Origin: Actinacidiphila rubida
Lineage (GTDB): Bacteria; Actinomycetota; Actinomycetes; Streptomycetales; Streptomycetaceae
Assembly (NCBI RefSeq): GCF_900110255.1
Contig: NZ_FODD01000004.1
Span: 248,001-312,000, forward strand
Reading direction: 5' to 3'
Length of the DNA stretch: 64,000 bases
In this document: one piece after another, positions 43,167-52,240 of the stretch
Layout of the letters: every line of letters begins with the position of its first letter
Numbering within the stretch: position 1 is the stretch's first letter
Made by a program: the position numbers and the translations under genes
Notes under the pieces: generated by a model
What the model saw: only the letters and a program-made list of their open reading frames with translations
The model's database searches: none
What the model was told of the DNA's origin: nothing

Positions 43167-45332
43167 TCAGCGGGCCAGCGGGTTGGGCACGGTGACGTAC
43201 ACCGACTGCGTGTCGACCGGCCCGACCAGCTCGTCCATGCCGTGCAGCCGGGTCAGCAGGTTGGCCTTGCAGCGCAGGTGCGTGCTGGTGAGCAGGCGTT
43301 CCGGCAGTCCGCTGCCGTGCCCGGTGGCCTGGCCGAGGAAGCGGCGGAACGCGGCGAGCAGCAGTTCCTCGTCGGCGAGCCCCTGGGCGCCGAACGCGCC
43401 GATCAGCCCGAAGACGTTGTTGATGCCGACGTAGTAGGCGAAGCGCTCGTCGGCGACGGCGTCGGGGACGAACGTGTCGCTGGCGGCGCCGATCCCGGGC
43501 AGCCGCCGGTTCAACTCTTCGCGCCGCGACTCCCGGTAGTAGTAGCCCTGGTTGTCGCGGTAGCGGCCGCCGCACGGCCAGCCCTCGGCGTCGAGCAGCA
43601 CGAGGGTGTTCTGCTGGTGGGCCTCCAGCGCGATGCCGGCCTGCCCGTCGAGCCACAGCACCGGCCGGACCACCGCGTCGAGGTAGCGCAGGAACCACTC
43701 GGCGGCCACGGCGGCGGACGGTCGCCCGGTGCGCCGCGCGAGGCGCCCGACGGTGACGCCGAGCCGCGAGCGCAGCTCGGGCGCGGGCACTCCGGGCCAC
43801 GGGCGCGGCGAGGTCAGCCCGGCCACGCAGTGCGCCTGGTCGCCGGGGCCGAACGGGCTGTGCCGGAGTACCGCGTCGAGCCCCTGCACGGGCGTGCCGT
43901 CCAGGTCGTCGACGCCGAGCCAGGCCGGGTCGCGCACGATGTCGAAGCCGGGGTGGGCGGCGCGCCACTCGGCGGCGAGGCCGGTGCGCAGCAGGCGGTG
44001 CACCTCGGTGCCGCGCACCAGCTCCTTGCGGAGGTTCTCCCGGCGGGAGTTGGTGATCCGCAGGCCGAGCGACAGCTTGAGCATCGCCGCCGTGCCGGGG
44101 CGGTGGACGGTGCGCACCGACGACGTCGGGAACCACGGCTCGCCCGCGGGTCCCAGGTCGTGCAGCAGCCCGGCGTCGAACAGCGCCCGCACGCCCGCGC
44201 GGTGGCGGATGTCCCTGGCCTGCCACGGATGAAGCGGCAGCGGCGCGGTGCCGTCCGGCAGCCGCAGGCCGGGTCCGGCGAACGCCGCGAGCAGGTCGGC
44301 GGCCGGCACGGCGCGGCCGCGGTCGGTCCAGGCGGAGTCGGTGGCGAGCACCCGGTGGTCGACGGCCAGCCAGTGCAGGGCGAAGGAGCCGCGCAGTTCG
44401 GGCGAGTAGGCGGCGCTCTCGCTCTCCGAGAGTCCCTCCCGGCCCTTGGGGGTGGGGTGCAGCGCGTGTCCGAGCAGCAGGGCCTGCTCGGAGTCGAGGA
44501 ACGGCAGCTCGGGGTCGTCGGGCCCGGGGCGGTCGCGACGGTCGGCGAGGAAGACGGCGGTCCGCCGCACCGAGTCCGCCACGCGCGCGACCATGTCGGC
44601 GCCCTCCGCGGGCGCGGCGCCGTCGTCGCGGCCCTCCCGGGCCAGCAGCGCGGCGAGTTCGACGGAGGTCAGCGGACGCCCGGCGGGTCCGGTGGCGCCC
44701 GAGGCGCCGAAGTGCGCGGGACCGAAGCGATGCTGCCCGGTGGCCGACCAGTGCAGGACGACCGTCCGCAACTCGGCCCCTGATGCGGGAAGTTCGAGAC
44801 GCAGCACCCCGTTCTCGGGGCGGCCCACGCCGGTCTCCCGCACCCAGCAGCGGAGCAGGTTCTCCGTCCCCGCGGCGTCCGCGAGCGCGTACGGCCCGGG
44901 GTCCGGGACCTGTCCACCGGCTGGGCCCGGAGCCGTCCCCTGCCCGGCCGCCGCGGCGCCGGACCGCTGCGGCGGCACACTGGGCTCGGCGTACGCGGTG
45001 GACTCGGCGTACGCGGCGGGCTCCGAGTATGCCGTGCACTCCGCGGGCTCCGCGCCGGACGGGCCGGCGGGGTCCGCCGCGTTCGCGTGCCGCGCCGACT
45101 CCGCAGCCGGGGACGCGACCTCCGGCGCGGATGAGGGCGAGGTCGCGGCCGGGGCAGGAGGGGCCGGGGGGTGCGCGGGAGCCGAGCCGGACGGCTGCAC
45201 GGCGGGCTGCCCGTCGGCGCCCTCCGCCGGTCCGGTGGCGTCCGGGCGGGAGGGTGCTGCGGGTGTGGACATGCGGGGCGCTCCCCTGCTCGGTTCTGCG
45301 GAACGGCTGTTCTGGTCGGCCTCCGGGTTCAC
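43167..45332 (-). CDS. second IucA/IucC-family NIS synthetase with long N-terminal tail
   Basis: A 721-residue NIS synthetase. The first 150 or so residues are low complexity (Pro, Ala, Ser) and include a short AYAEP/AYSEP repeat. The enzyme core follows: LLLGHALHPTPKGREG, PLPLHPWQARDIRH, KLSLGLRITNSRRENL, ALEAHQQNTLVLLD and GRYRDNQGYYYRES. The GTG at 45332 overlaps the aminotransferase stop (GTGA) and has GGGAGG six bases upstream; ATG at 45272 would remove 20 residues. It lies between the aminotransferase and the GNAT gene. Confidence 0.9.
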   Translation of the reverse strand: MNPEADQNSRSAEPSRGAPRMSTPAAPSRPDATGPAEGADGQPAVQPSGSAPAHPPAPPAPAATSPSSAPEVASPAAESARHANAADPAGPSGAEPAECTAYSEPAAYAESTAYAEPSVPPQRSGAAAAGQGTAPGPAGGQVPDPGPYALADAAGTENLLRCWVRETGVGRPENGVLRLELPASGAELRTVVLHWSATGQHRFGPAHFGASGATGPAGRPLTSVELAALLAREGRDDGAAPAEGADMVARVADSVRRTAVFLADRRDRPGPDDPELPFLDSEQALLLGHALHPTPKGREGLSESESAAYSPELRGSFALHWLAVDHRVLATDSAWTDRGRAVPAADLLAAFAGPGLRLPDGTAPLPLHPWQARDIRHRAGVRALFDAGLLHDLGPAGEPWFPTSSVRTVHRPGTAAMLKLSLGLRITNSRRENLRKELVRGTEVHRLLRTGLAAEWRAAHPGFDIVRDPAWLGVDDLDGTPVQGLDAVLRHSPFGPGDQAHCVAGLTSPRPWPGVPAPELRSRLGVTVGRLARRTGRPSAAVAAEWFLRYLDAVVRPVLWLDGQAGIALEAHQQNTLVLLDAEGWPCGGRYRDNQGYYYRESRREELNRRLPGIGAASDTFVPDAVADERFAYYVGINNVFGLIGAFGAQGLADEELLLAAFRRFLGQATGHGSGLPERLLTSTHLRCKANLLTRLHGMDELVGPVDTQSVYVTVPNPLAR

Positions 45333-46738
45333 CCCGCACCTCCCGGGGCCTCGCGCGGCCCGGAGGCGGCGGCCGCCTCGATGGCCGCGCCCAGCCGGTC
45401 GAGCACGGCCTCGGCCTGCTCGTCGGTGATGGTCAGCGGCGGGAGCAGCCGCACCACGCTGGCGTGGCGCCCGCCGAGTTCGATGATCAGGCCCCGCCGC
45501 AGCGCCTCCTGCTGCACCCGGGCGGCGAGGAGCGGCGCGGCCGGGACAGCCCCGAACTCGTCGGGTTCGGCCGCGGTGTCGACGAGTTCGACGCCGATCA
45601 TCAGACCGCGGCCGCGGACGTCGCCGACGCACGCGTGGTGTGCGGCCAGGCCGCGCAGCCGGCTCAGCATGCGCGCCCCGATCGTGGCGGCGCGCACCTG
45701 GAGCGCGTTCTCCCGGACGTGGCGCAGGGTCGCGGTGCCCGCGGCCATGGCCAGCTGGTTGCCGCGGAACGTCCCGGCGTGGGCCCCGGGACGCCACACG
45801 TCGAGGTCGTCGCGGTAGACGATCACGGCCAGCGGGAGGCTGCCGCCGATGGCCTTCGACATCACCATGACGTCCGGCACGATGCCGCTGCGCTCCACGG
45901 CCCAGAAGGTGCCCGTGCGGCCCACGCCGGTCTGCACCTCGTCGGCGATCAGCGGGATGCCGCGGGACGCGGTGATCTCGCGCATGCGCCGCATCCAGGA
46001 GTCCGGCGGTGGGATCACGCCGCCCTCCCCCTGCACGGGCTCGAGCAGCATCGCGGCGGGCGGCTGCACCCCGCCCTTGGGATCGTCGAGCAGGTGCGCG
46101 GTCCAGCGGGCGGAGAGCTCCGCGCCGCGCTCGCCGCCGGTGCCGAACGGGCAGCGGTAGTCGTACGGGTAGGGCAGCCGGGTGACGCGCACGTCGGCGT
46201 CGACGGTGGCCCGCATGTCGGTGTCACCGGTGGCGCCGAGGGCGGCCGCCGTCATGCCGTGATAGGCGCCGGAGAAGGCCAGCAGACCGCCGCGTCCGGT
46301 GGCGGTCCTGGCCAGCTTGATCGCCGCCTCCACCGCGTCGGTGCCCGCCGGGCCGCAGAACTGGATGCGGCCGTGCTCCGCGAGTTCGCGCGGCAGCGTC
46401 TCGAACAGGGCGGTGGTGAACGCGTCCTTGACGGGCGTGGCCATGTCGAGCACGTGCAACGGCGCCCCGGAGTCCAGGACGCGTCTGACGGCTTCGAGGA
46501 CGACGGGGTGGTTGTGGCCGAGAGCGAGGGTGCCCGCGCCCGACAGGCAGTCCAGGTAGCGGCGCCCGTCGGCGCCCTCCACCGTCATCCCGCGGGCGCG
46601 GACCGGCACGACGGGCAGTGACCGCGCATAGGTGCGGGCCGCCGACTCCCGCTGGGCCTGCCTACGGAGGATCGCCTCCCCCGCACTCAAGTCGTCGGCC
46701 GCTGCCGCCAGTTGTCCCGGCGCGCTCGAAACCGCCAC
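45329..46738 (-). CDS. class III (diaminobutyrate-type) aminotransferase
   Basis: A 469-residue PLP aminotransferase of class III, closest in pattern to L-2,4-diaminobutyrate:2-oxoglutarate aminotransferases of siderophore clusters. It has CLSGAGTLALGHNHP, GPAGTDAVEAAIKLAR, LIADEVQTGVGRTG with the PLP Asp, and the Schiff-base Lys in VMSKAIGGSLPL. It probably supplies a diamine building block from aspartate semialdehyde. The GTG at 46738 follows GGAGGAGAGCAC. It is the first gene of the siderophore operon and is divergent from a protease gene. Confidence 0.92.
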   Translation of the reverse strand: MAVSSAPGQLAAAADDLSAGEAILRRQAQRESAARTYARSLPVVPVRARGMTVEGADGRRYLDCLSGAGTLALGHNHPVVLEAVRRVLDSGAPLHVLDMATPVKDAFTTALFETLPRELAEHGRIQFCGPAGTDAVEAAIKLARTATGRGGLLAFSGAYHGMTAAALGATGDTDMRATVDADVRVTRLPYPYDYRCPFGTGGERGAELSARWTAHLLDDPKGGVQPPAAMLLEPVQGEGGVIPPPDSWMRRMREITASRGIPLIADEVQTGVGRTGTFWAVERSGIVPDVMVMSKAIGGSLPLAVIVYRDDLDVWRPGAHAGTFRGNQLAMAAGTATLRHVRENALQVRAATIGARMLSRLRGLAAHHACVGDVRGRGLMIGVELVDTAAEPDEFGAVPAAPLLAARVQQEALRRGLIIELGGRHASVVRLLPPLTITDEQAEAVLDRLGAAIEAAAASGPREAPGGAG

Positions 46739-46789
46739 GTGCTCTCTCCTCCGGATCCGCGTCATGACACCTCGCCCCCGCACTTCGTC

Positions 46790-46831
46790 CCCCGTCCGTA
46801 CTAACGACGGGGTGACGGACCGATCACGGTC
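46790..46831. promoter_or_regulatory. two inverted repeats in the siderophore/protease promoter region
   Basis: CCCCGTC-N9-GACGGGG (46790-46812) and GACCG-ATCA-CGGTC (46818-46831) lie side by side between the divergent genes. They could be operators. Neither resembles the iron-box palindrome of IdeR/DmdR1, and no such box is seen within the region. Confidence 0.4.
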
Positions 46832-46935
46832 AGTCGTCAGAACTTTCCGTGCGGAACCGCCACCGGAGCGCGACCGTCCCTGACTCCGTAGGACGCAGGG
46901 CACCGCCCGCGCTGACACCCCAGGGGGACACGTTC

Positions 46936-48108
46936 ATGCCATCCATACGCAGGTCGCTGGCTTCCGCGGCGGCCGCGGTGCTCCTGGCGGGCGCCGCCAC
47001 GGCGTGCGGCACCTCCGGCGGCGGCACGGACGCCAGGCCCCCGAGCGCGACGGCCGCGGCGCGGCAGACCACGCACGCGGCCGGGCTCCCCACGTCCTTC
47101 CCCACGAGCCTGAAGGACCTCAAGAAGTGGGAGCAGGCGTACAAGGACGGCGGCTGGCGCGACTGGAACCGCGCGACGTGGCTCCGCAAGGCCAAGGACT
47201 TCGTCAACCCGGTGATCAGCGGGCTGTGGAGCGGTGACCGCATGCGCGGCGCCGACCAGAACGACAAGCAGGTCCCGGCCGACGTACCCGCCGACCAGGG
47301 CATGACCGACCCCGCTCCCGCGCCGGTCGCCGCGCGCGCGGTGACCCCGCCCTACCACGTCAACGCCGCCGCCGTCGGCAAGCTGTTCTTCGACGGGCCG
47401 CAGGGGTCGATGGTGTGCTCGGCGACGGTGGTCCAGGACCCGGCCCACCCGGGCAAGTCGAACCTGGTGTGGACGGCGGGCCACTGCGTGCATGCCGGCA
47501 AGGACGGCGGCTGGTACCGCAACATCGCGTTCGTGCCGGCCTACAACGACGGCGGCCGCAGCGCCGACGCGCTCAAGGGCGCGTCCCGCGGCACGCTCGC
47601 GCCGTACGGGGTGTTCTGGGCGGACTGGGCGAGCACGTCGGACGAGTGGATCGCGCAGGGCTCGGAGAAGGGCGGCGGCGGATCGCCGTACGACTTCGCG
47701 GTGCTGCACGTGGTGCCGGAGAAGGGCGCGGGCGGCAAGTCGCTGCAGGAGACGGTCGGCGCGGCGATGCCGGTGTGGTTCGACGCCCCGGCGGTGTCCT
47801 CGATCCCGGTGATCGGCGCCTGGGGCTACCCCGCGGCTCCGCCCTACGACGGGCAGCGGATGTTCGCGTGCGCGGGCCGGCCGGGACGGCTGTCGCTGGA
47901 CGCGCAGGAGCCCACCGAGTACCGGGTCGGCTGCACGATGACCGGCGGCGCGTCCGGCGGCGGGTGGTTCGCCACCCGGCCGGACGGCAAGACGGCCCTG
48001 GTCAGCAACACGTCGATCGGGCCGGTGACGAACACCTGGCTGGCCGGGCCGCGGCTGGGGTCCGAGGCCAAGAAGGTGTACGACCAGGTGAGCGGCAAGT
48101 TCCGCTGA
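46936..48108 (+). CDS. exported trypsin/V8-like serine protease, possible lipoprotein
   Basis: A 390-residue exported protease. The N-terminus has a positively charged and hydrophobic signal (IRRSLASAAAAVLLAGA) ending ATACGTSGGG, a weak lipobox, so it may be lipid-anchored. The triad is visible: His in VWTAGHCVHAG, Asp in SPYDFAVLHV and Ser in TGGASGGGWF. The residues around the Ser are nearer to V8-like proteases than to trypsins. The ATG at 46936 follows GGGGGACACGTTC; the frame upstream is not coding. A hairpin at 48183-48224 follows. Confidence 0.88.
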   Translation: MPSIRRSLASAAAAVLLAGAATACGTSGGGTDARPPSATAAARQTTHAAGLPTSFPTSLKDLKKWEQAYKDGGWRDWNRATWLRKAKDFVNPVISGLWSGDRMRGADQNDKQVPADVPADQGMTDPAPAPVAARAVTPPYHVNAAAVGKLFFDGPQGSMVCSATVVQDPAHPGKSNLVWTAGHCVHAGKDGGWYRNIAFVPAYNDGGRSADALKGASRGTLAPYGVFWADWASTSDEWIAQGSEKGGGGSPYDFAVLHVVPEKGAGGKSLQETVGAAMPVWFDAPAVSSIPVIGAWGYPAAPPYDGQRMFACAGRPGRLSLDAQEPTEYRVGCTMTGGASGGGWFATRPDGKTALVSNTSIGPVTNTWLAGPRLGSEAKKVYDQVSGKFR

Positions 48109-48140
48109 CCGGACGGCGGACGGGGCTGCCCACCGGGTGA

Positions 48141-48187
48141 CGCGGCCAAGGGTGCGGCCAAAAGTGCGGCCAAGGTGCGGCCAAAGG
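48141..48187. repeat. tandem GTGCGGCCAA repeats
   Basis: Four imperfect units of about 12 bases, each with TGCGGCCAA or GCGGCCAA, run from the end of the protease gene into the terminator hairpin. They are non-coding and look like slippage products. They lack the spacer structure of a CRISPR. Confidence 0.7.
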
Positions 48188-48224
48188 TAAGGACCCGTCT
48201 CCATGGAGGCGGGTCCTTACCTTT
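48183..48224. terminator. bidirectional terminator between protease and hflX
   Basis: AAAGGTAAGGACCCG pairs perfectly with CGGGTCCTTACCTTT, and the inner sequence CTCCATGGAG is itself a palindrome, so the whole 42 bases fold into one long hairpin with only a T-G wobble. It ends in TTTG and lies between convergent genes. Confidence 0.85.
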
Positions 48225-48242
48225 GTGCCGTGTGCACCGTTG

Positions 48243-49739
48243 TCAGTGGCGTGCCGCGAGGGTGAACGGCGCCAGTTCGGCGGCCAGTTCCTCGTGCACC
48301 CGCACCTTCAGCAGCGTGCCGTCGCCGGTGTGCTCCTCGGAGAGCACCTCGCCGCCGGCGTGGACCCGGGACACCAGCCCGCCGTGGGTGTACGGCACGA
48401 GTGCCTCCACCTCGACGTCCGGCCGCGGGAGCTCCTCGTCGATGAGCTCCAGCAGGTCCTCGATGCCCTGGCCGCTGCGGGCCGAGACGGCGATGGCGTG
48501 CTTCTCGTTGCGCAGCAGCCGCTGCAGCACGAGCGGGTCGGCCGCGTCCGCCTTGTTGACCACGACGATCTCCGGCACGTCCAGCGCGCCGACGTCGCGG
48601 AACACCTCGCGGACGGCCGCGAGCTGCTCCTCGGGGGTCGGGTGCGAACCGTCGACCACGTGCAGGATGAGGTCGGCGTCGGCGACCTCCTCCATGGTGG
48701 AGCGGAACGCCTCGACCAGGTGGTGCGGCAGGTGCCGGACGAACCCGACGGTGTCGGCCAGCGTGTAGATCCGGCCCCCGGGCGTCTCGGCCCGGCGCAC
48801 GGTCGGGTCGAGGGTGGCGAACAGGGCGTTCTCCACCAGCACGCCCGCCCCGGTCAGGCGGTTGAGCAGCGAGGACTTGCCCGCGTTGGTGTAACCGGCG
48901 ATCGCCACCGACGGCACCTTGTTGCGCCGGCGTTCCTGGCGCTTGAGGTCGCGGCTGGTCTTCATGTCCGCGATCTCCCGGCGCATCTTGGCCATCTTCT
49001 CGCGGATGCGCCGCCGGTCGGTCTCGATCTTGGTCTCACCGGGACCACGGGTGGCCATACCGCCGCCCGAGGAGCCGGAGCCACCGCCACCCATCTGCCG
49101 GGACAGCGACTGGCCCCAGCCGCGCAGCCTCGGCAGCATGTACTGCATCTGGGCCAGCGAGACCTGCGCCTTGCCCTCACGGGACTTGGCGTGCTGGGCG
49201 AAGATGTCGAGGATCAGGGCGGTGCGGTCGACCACCTTGACCTTGACGACGTCCTCGAGGTGGATCAGCTGGCCGGGGCTCAGCTCGCCGTCGCAGACCA
49301 CGGTGTCGGCACCGGTGTTCAGGACGATGTCCCGCAGCTCCTGCGCCTTGCCGGAGCCGATGTACGTGGCCGAGTCCGGCTTGTCGCGGCGCTGGATCAC
49401 ACCGTCCAGGACGAGGGCGCCCGCCGTCTCGGCGAGGGCCGCGAGCTCGGCCAGGGAGTTCTCGGCGTCGTCGACGGTTCCGGAGGTCCAGACACCGACG
49501 AGTACCACGCGCTCCAGTCGCAGCTGCCGGTACTCGACCTCGGTGACGTCCTCCAGCTCGGTGGAGAGGCCGGCGACGCGGCGCAGCGATGCACGGTCCT
49601 GCCGGTCCAGCTGGTCGCCGTCCCGATCGCCGTCGATCTCATGACTCCACACGCCCTCCTCTTCCATCAGGGCGTCGGCCCGAAGGCTCTCGGGGAGGCG
49701 CTGGCGGTCGTCCGAAGAGGATGAAGGGAAGGAGGTCAT
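48243..49739 (-). CDS. hflX: ribosome-associated GTPase HflX
   Basis: A 498-residue HflX that splits and rescues stalled ribosomes. The N-terminal HflX domain includes GSGKAQELRDIV and the GTPase motifs follow: G1 GYTNAGKSSL, G3 DTVGFVRHLPHHL and G4 VVNKADAAD. A coiled region rich in Arg and Lys (EKMAKMRREIADMKTSRD) precedes G1. The glycine/serine-rich insert before it (GGGGSGSSGGG) is usual in actinobacteria. ATG at 49739 follows AAAGGATCC; the upstream in-frame extension is not supported. Confidence 0.97.
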   Translation of the reverse strand: MTSFPSSSSDDRQRLPESLRADALMEEEGVWSHEIDGDRDGDQLDRQDRASLRRVAGLSTELEDVTEVEYRQLRLERVVLVGVWTSGTVDDAENSLAELAALAETAGALVLDGVIQRRDKPDSATYIGSGKAQELRDIVLNTGADTVVCDGELSPGQLIHLEDVVKVKVVDRTALILDIFAQHAKSREGKAQVSLAQMQYMLPRLRGWGQSLSRQMGGGGSGSSGGGMATRGPGETKIETDRRRIREKMAKMRREIADMKTSRDLKRQERRRNKVPSVAIAGYTNAGKSSLLNRLTGAGVLVENALFATLDPTVRRAETPGGRIYTLADTVGFVRHLPHHLVEAFRSTMEEVADADLILHVVDGSHPTPEEQLAAVREVFRDVGALDVPEIVVVNKADAADPLVLQRLLRNEKHAIAVSARSGQGIEDLLELIDEELPRPDVEVEALVPYTHGGLVSRVHAGGEVLSEEHTGDGTLLKVRVHEELAAELAPFTLAARH

Positions 49740-50047
49740 TGGATCCTTTGGTCGTTCGGTCAGAGTCGGGCGGCGCTCGCGCACCGTCACTGTCGATGGT
49801 CGCACGCCCGGGTGCCGCGGTCACCTGGTTTCCCCGGTGATCCGCGGGGAGCGGCCGCCCGTGAGGGCACTCCGCTCGCCGTCAGTCACAACGTCGCGGC
49901 AGGCTGTCGCATTCCCAGGCCGGAAGGCTGTCCGCCGGCCGGCGCGGACACCCGTCGGACCCGGCCGGAGACGGGCTTCGCGCCCGGTCCGGTTGGCTCT
50001 GCGCCCAGGCTCGCGCTCGGCACCAGCACGCCTTCAGTGGCTCGCGC

Positions 50048-52240
50048 TCAGTTGCGGGCGGCCGCCCCGCTGACCGCCAGCTGGGCCCGGTACACGTCGT
50101 AGACGCCGGGCACCGCGCGCATCGCGCGCATCAGGGCGGGCAGGGCCTCGGCGTCGGGCAGCTCGACGGTGTACGTGTGGCGGACTCGGTGCTCCTGAGG
50201 TGGCTCCACGGCCGCCGACACGATGCCGACGCCCTGGCCCGCGATGACCTCGGTGAGGTCCGCGAGCAGCCGCGGCCTGCTGAGCGCCTCGGCGAGCACG
50301 GTGGCCCGGTAGCCGCCCGCCGGCTGGTCCTCCCGCCACCGCACCGGCACCGGGGCCCGGCCGTCGGCGGCCATCCGCCCGGTGGAAGGGCACTCCACAC
50401 GGTGCACGGCGACGGTGCCGCCGCGGATGACGAACCCGGTCACGCGGTCCGGCGGCACCGGCGTACAGCAGCGGGCGAGCCGCACCGCCGCGCCGGGCAG
50501 GTCCGCGACGGCCAGCGGGTCCGCGGCGGGCACGGCGCCGGCCGCGGGCACGGGCCGTACCGGGGGCACCCGGTCGGGCTGCTCGTCGCGCTCGGCCGCG
50601 GGGTGCTGGCTCAGCCACCGGGTGATCGCGATCCGGGCGGCGGGCGTCGTCGCGTGCTCCAGCCAGTCGCGGTCGGGGCCGGACGTGGCGCTGTCGTCCA
50701 TCAGCAGCTGGAGGGTGTCGCCGTCGCGCAACGCCGTGCCGAGGGGCGCGAGCCGGCCGTTGACGCGGGCGCCGACGCAGGCGTGCCCCGCCTCGCCGTG
50801 CATGGCGTACGCGGCGTCGACGCAGGTCGCCCCGTCCGGCAGCCGGAGCGTGCCGGAGGCGTCCTCGCCCTGTGCGGTGACGACGGTGATCTCGCGGTCC
50901 TGGGCGAGGTCGTCGCGCAGCGCGGACCAGAAGGTGTCCGCGTCGGGGGCGGCCCGCTGCCAGTCGAGCAGCCGGGCGAGCCAGCCGGGCCTGGTGGGGT
51001 CGATGCCGCCGCCCCAGCCCTCGGACGTCGAACCGATTCCGCTCTCGCCGCGCTCGGCGTCCGCACCCGCTCCGGGTTCCGCGGCCGCGTGCGGGTCGCC
51101 CAGGCCGATCACACCGGTCTCGGCCACGTGGTGCATCCGGCGGGTGCGCACCAGGACCTCGGCGATCCGGCCGTCGCCGTCGGCGATGGCAGTGTGCAGC
51201 GACTGGTACAGGTTGAACTTCGGGGCGGCGATGAAGTCCTTGAACTCGGCGATCACCGGCGTGAAACAGGTGTGCAGCTCGCCGAGCACCGCGTAGCAGT
51301 CGGCGTTCTCGCCGACGAGCACCAGCAGGCGGCCGAAGTCGCAGCCGCTGAGCTGCTTGCCGCCGCGCTTGAGCAGCAGGCGGTGGACGGAGACGGCGTG
51401 CCGGGGCCGGATGGCGATCTCGGCGGTGATGCCCGCCTCCCGCAGGACGGTCCTGACCTGGCCGGCGATGCCGCCGAGGAGGTCGGAACCGGCGGCGTTC
51501 TCCTCGATCATCGCGCGGGTGCGCCGGTACTCCTCGGGGTGGAGCACGGCGAAGACCAGGTCCTCCAGCTCGCTCTTGAGCGCCTGGACACCGAGGCGTT
51601 CGGCGAGCGGGATGAGGACGTCGCGGGTGACGTGGGCGATCCTGGCCTGCTTCTCCGGCCGCATGACGCCGAGCGTGCGCATGTTGTGCAGCCGGTCGGC
51701 GAGTTTGATCGACATCACCCGCACGTCGTTGCCGGTCGCGACCAGCATCTTGCGGAACGTCTCCGGCTCGGCGGCGGCCCCGTAGTCGACCTTCTCCAGC
51801 TTCGTGACGCCGTCGACCAGGTAGCCGACCTCGGCGCCGAACTCCCGCTCCACCTGATCGAGCGTCACCTCGGTGTCCTCGACGGTGTCGTGCAGCAGAG
51901 AGGCCGTCAACGTCGTGGTCTCCGCGCCGAGTTCGGCCAGGATGAGGGTGACCGCGAGTGGGTGGGTGATGTACGGCTCACCGCTCTTGCGCGTCTGACC
52001 GCGGTGCGAGGACTCGGCCAGCACGTACGCCTTGCGCAGTTGTTCGATCGCGGCGGAGCCGGCCGCGGGATGCCGGCCGCGGTGCACCTTGATCAGGTGC
52101 TCGATGGCGTCGGGCAGTCTGCTGCCGCCGCCGACGCCCAGAAGCGCCACCCGGCCGAGGCGGCGCAGGTCGATGCGGCGCGTGCCGCGCCGCGGTTCCT
52201 CAGCGGTCCGCCCCGCGTCCACTGCGTTGTGTGCGCTCAT
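50048..52240 (-). CDS. rshA: RelA/SpoT homologue RshA
   Basis: A 730-residue RSH protein. The HD hydrolase domain is intact (ITHPLAVTLILAEL, SLLHDTVEDT, LADRLHNMRT). The synthetase domain has RPRHAVSVHRLLLKRGGKQL and FKDFIAAPKFNLYQSLHT, but the charge motif before KD is E-F-K-D, between the RxKD of bifunctional Rel and the ExDD of RelA, and the usual QIRT reads LVRT. TGS and C-terminal ACT domains follow. The second RSH protein of S. coelicolor, rshA, lies in the same neighbourhood. It probably makes or breaks (p)ppGpp. ATG at 52240 is the first Met of the conserved N-terminus. Confidence 0.93.
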   Translation of the reverse strand: MSAHNAVDAGRTAEEPRRGTRRIDLRRLGRVALLGVGGGSRLPDAIEHLIKVHRGRHPAAGSAAIEQLRKAYVLAESSHRGQTRKSGEPYITHPLAVTLILAELGAETTTLTASLLHDTVEDTEVTLDQVEREFGAEVGYLVDGVTKLEKVDYGAAAEPETFRKMLVATGNDVRVMSIKLADRLHNMRTLGVMRPEKQARIAHVTRDVLIPLAERLGVQALKSELEDLVFAVLHPEEYRRTRAMIEENAAGSDLLGGIAGQVRTVLREAGITAEIAIRPRHAVSVHRLLLKRGGKQLSGCDFGRLLVLVGENADCYAVLGELHTCFTPVIAEFKDFIAAPKFNLYQSLHTAIADGDGRIAEVLVRTRRMHHVAETGVIGLGDPHAAAEPGAGADAERGESGIGSTSEGWGGGIDPTRPGWLARLLDWQRAAPDADTFWSALRDDLAQDREITVVTAQGEDASGTLRLPDGATCVDAAYAMHGEAGHACVGARVNGRLAPLGTALRDGDTLQLLMDDSATSGPDRDWLEHATTPAARIAITRWLSQHPAAERDEQPDRVPPVRPVPAAGAVPAADPLAVADLPGAAVRLARCCTPVPPDRVTGFVIRGGTVAVHRVECPSTGRMAADGRAPVPVRWREDQPAGGYRATVLAEALSRPRLLADLTEVIAGQGVGIVSAAVEPPQEHRVRHTYTVELPDAEALPALMRAMRAVPGVYDVYRAQLAVSGAAARN

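Noticed and set aside
42421-45339. A 972-residue minus-strand frame that could look like one fused siderophore enzyme.
   Set aside because: Only the last 237 codons are protein-like (the GNAT acyltransferase). The rest is out of frame with the IucA/IucC gene that occupies the same DNA.
46739-46935. An IdeR/DmdR1 iron box upstream of the siderophore operon.
   Set aside because: No sequence close to TTAGGTTAGGCTAACC is present in the region.
48141-48187. Possible CRISPR array in the GTGCGGCCAA repeats.
   Set aside because: The units are about 12 bases with no spacers and no cas genes nearby.
49740-50047. A small gene or RNA in the gap between hflX and rshA.
   Set aside because: The frames are short and not protein-like, and the inverted repeats found are imperfect and dispersed.
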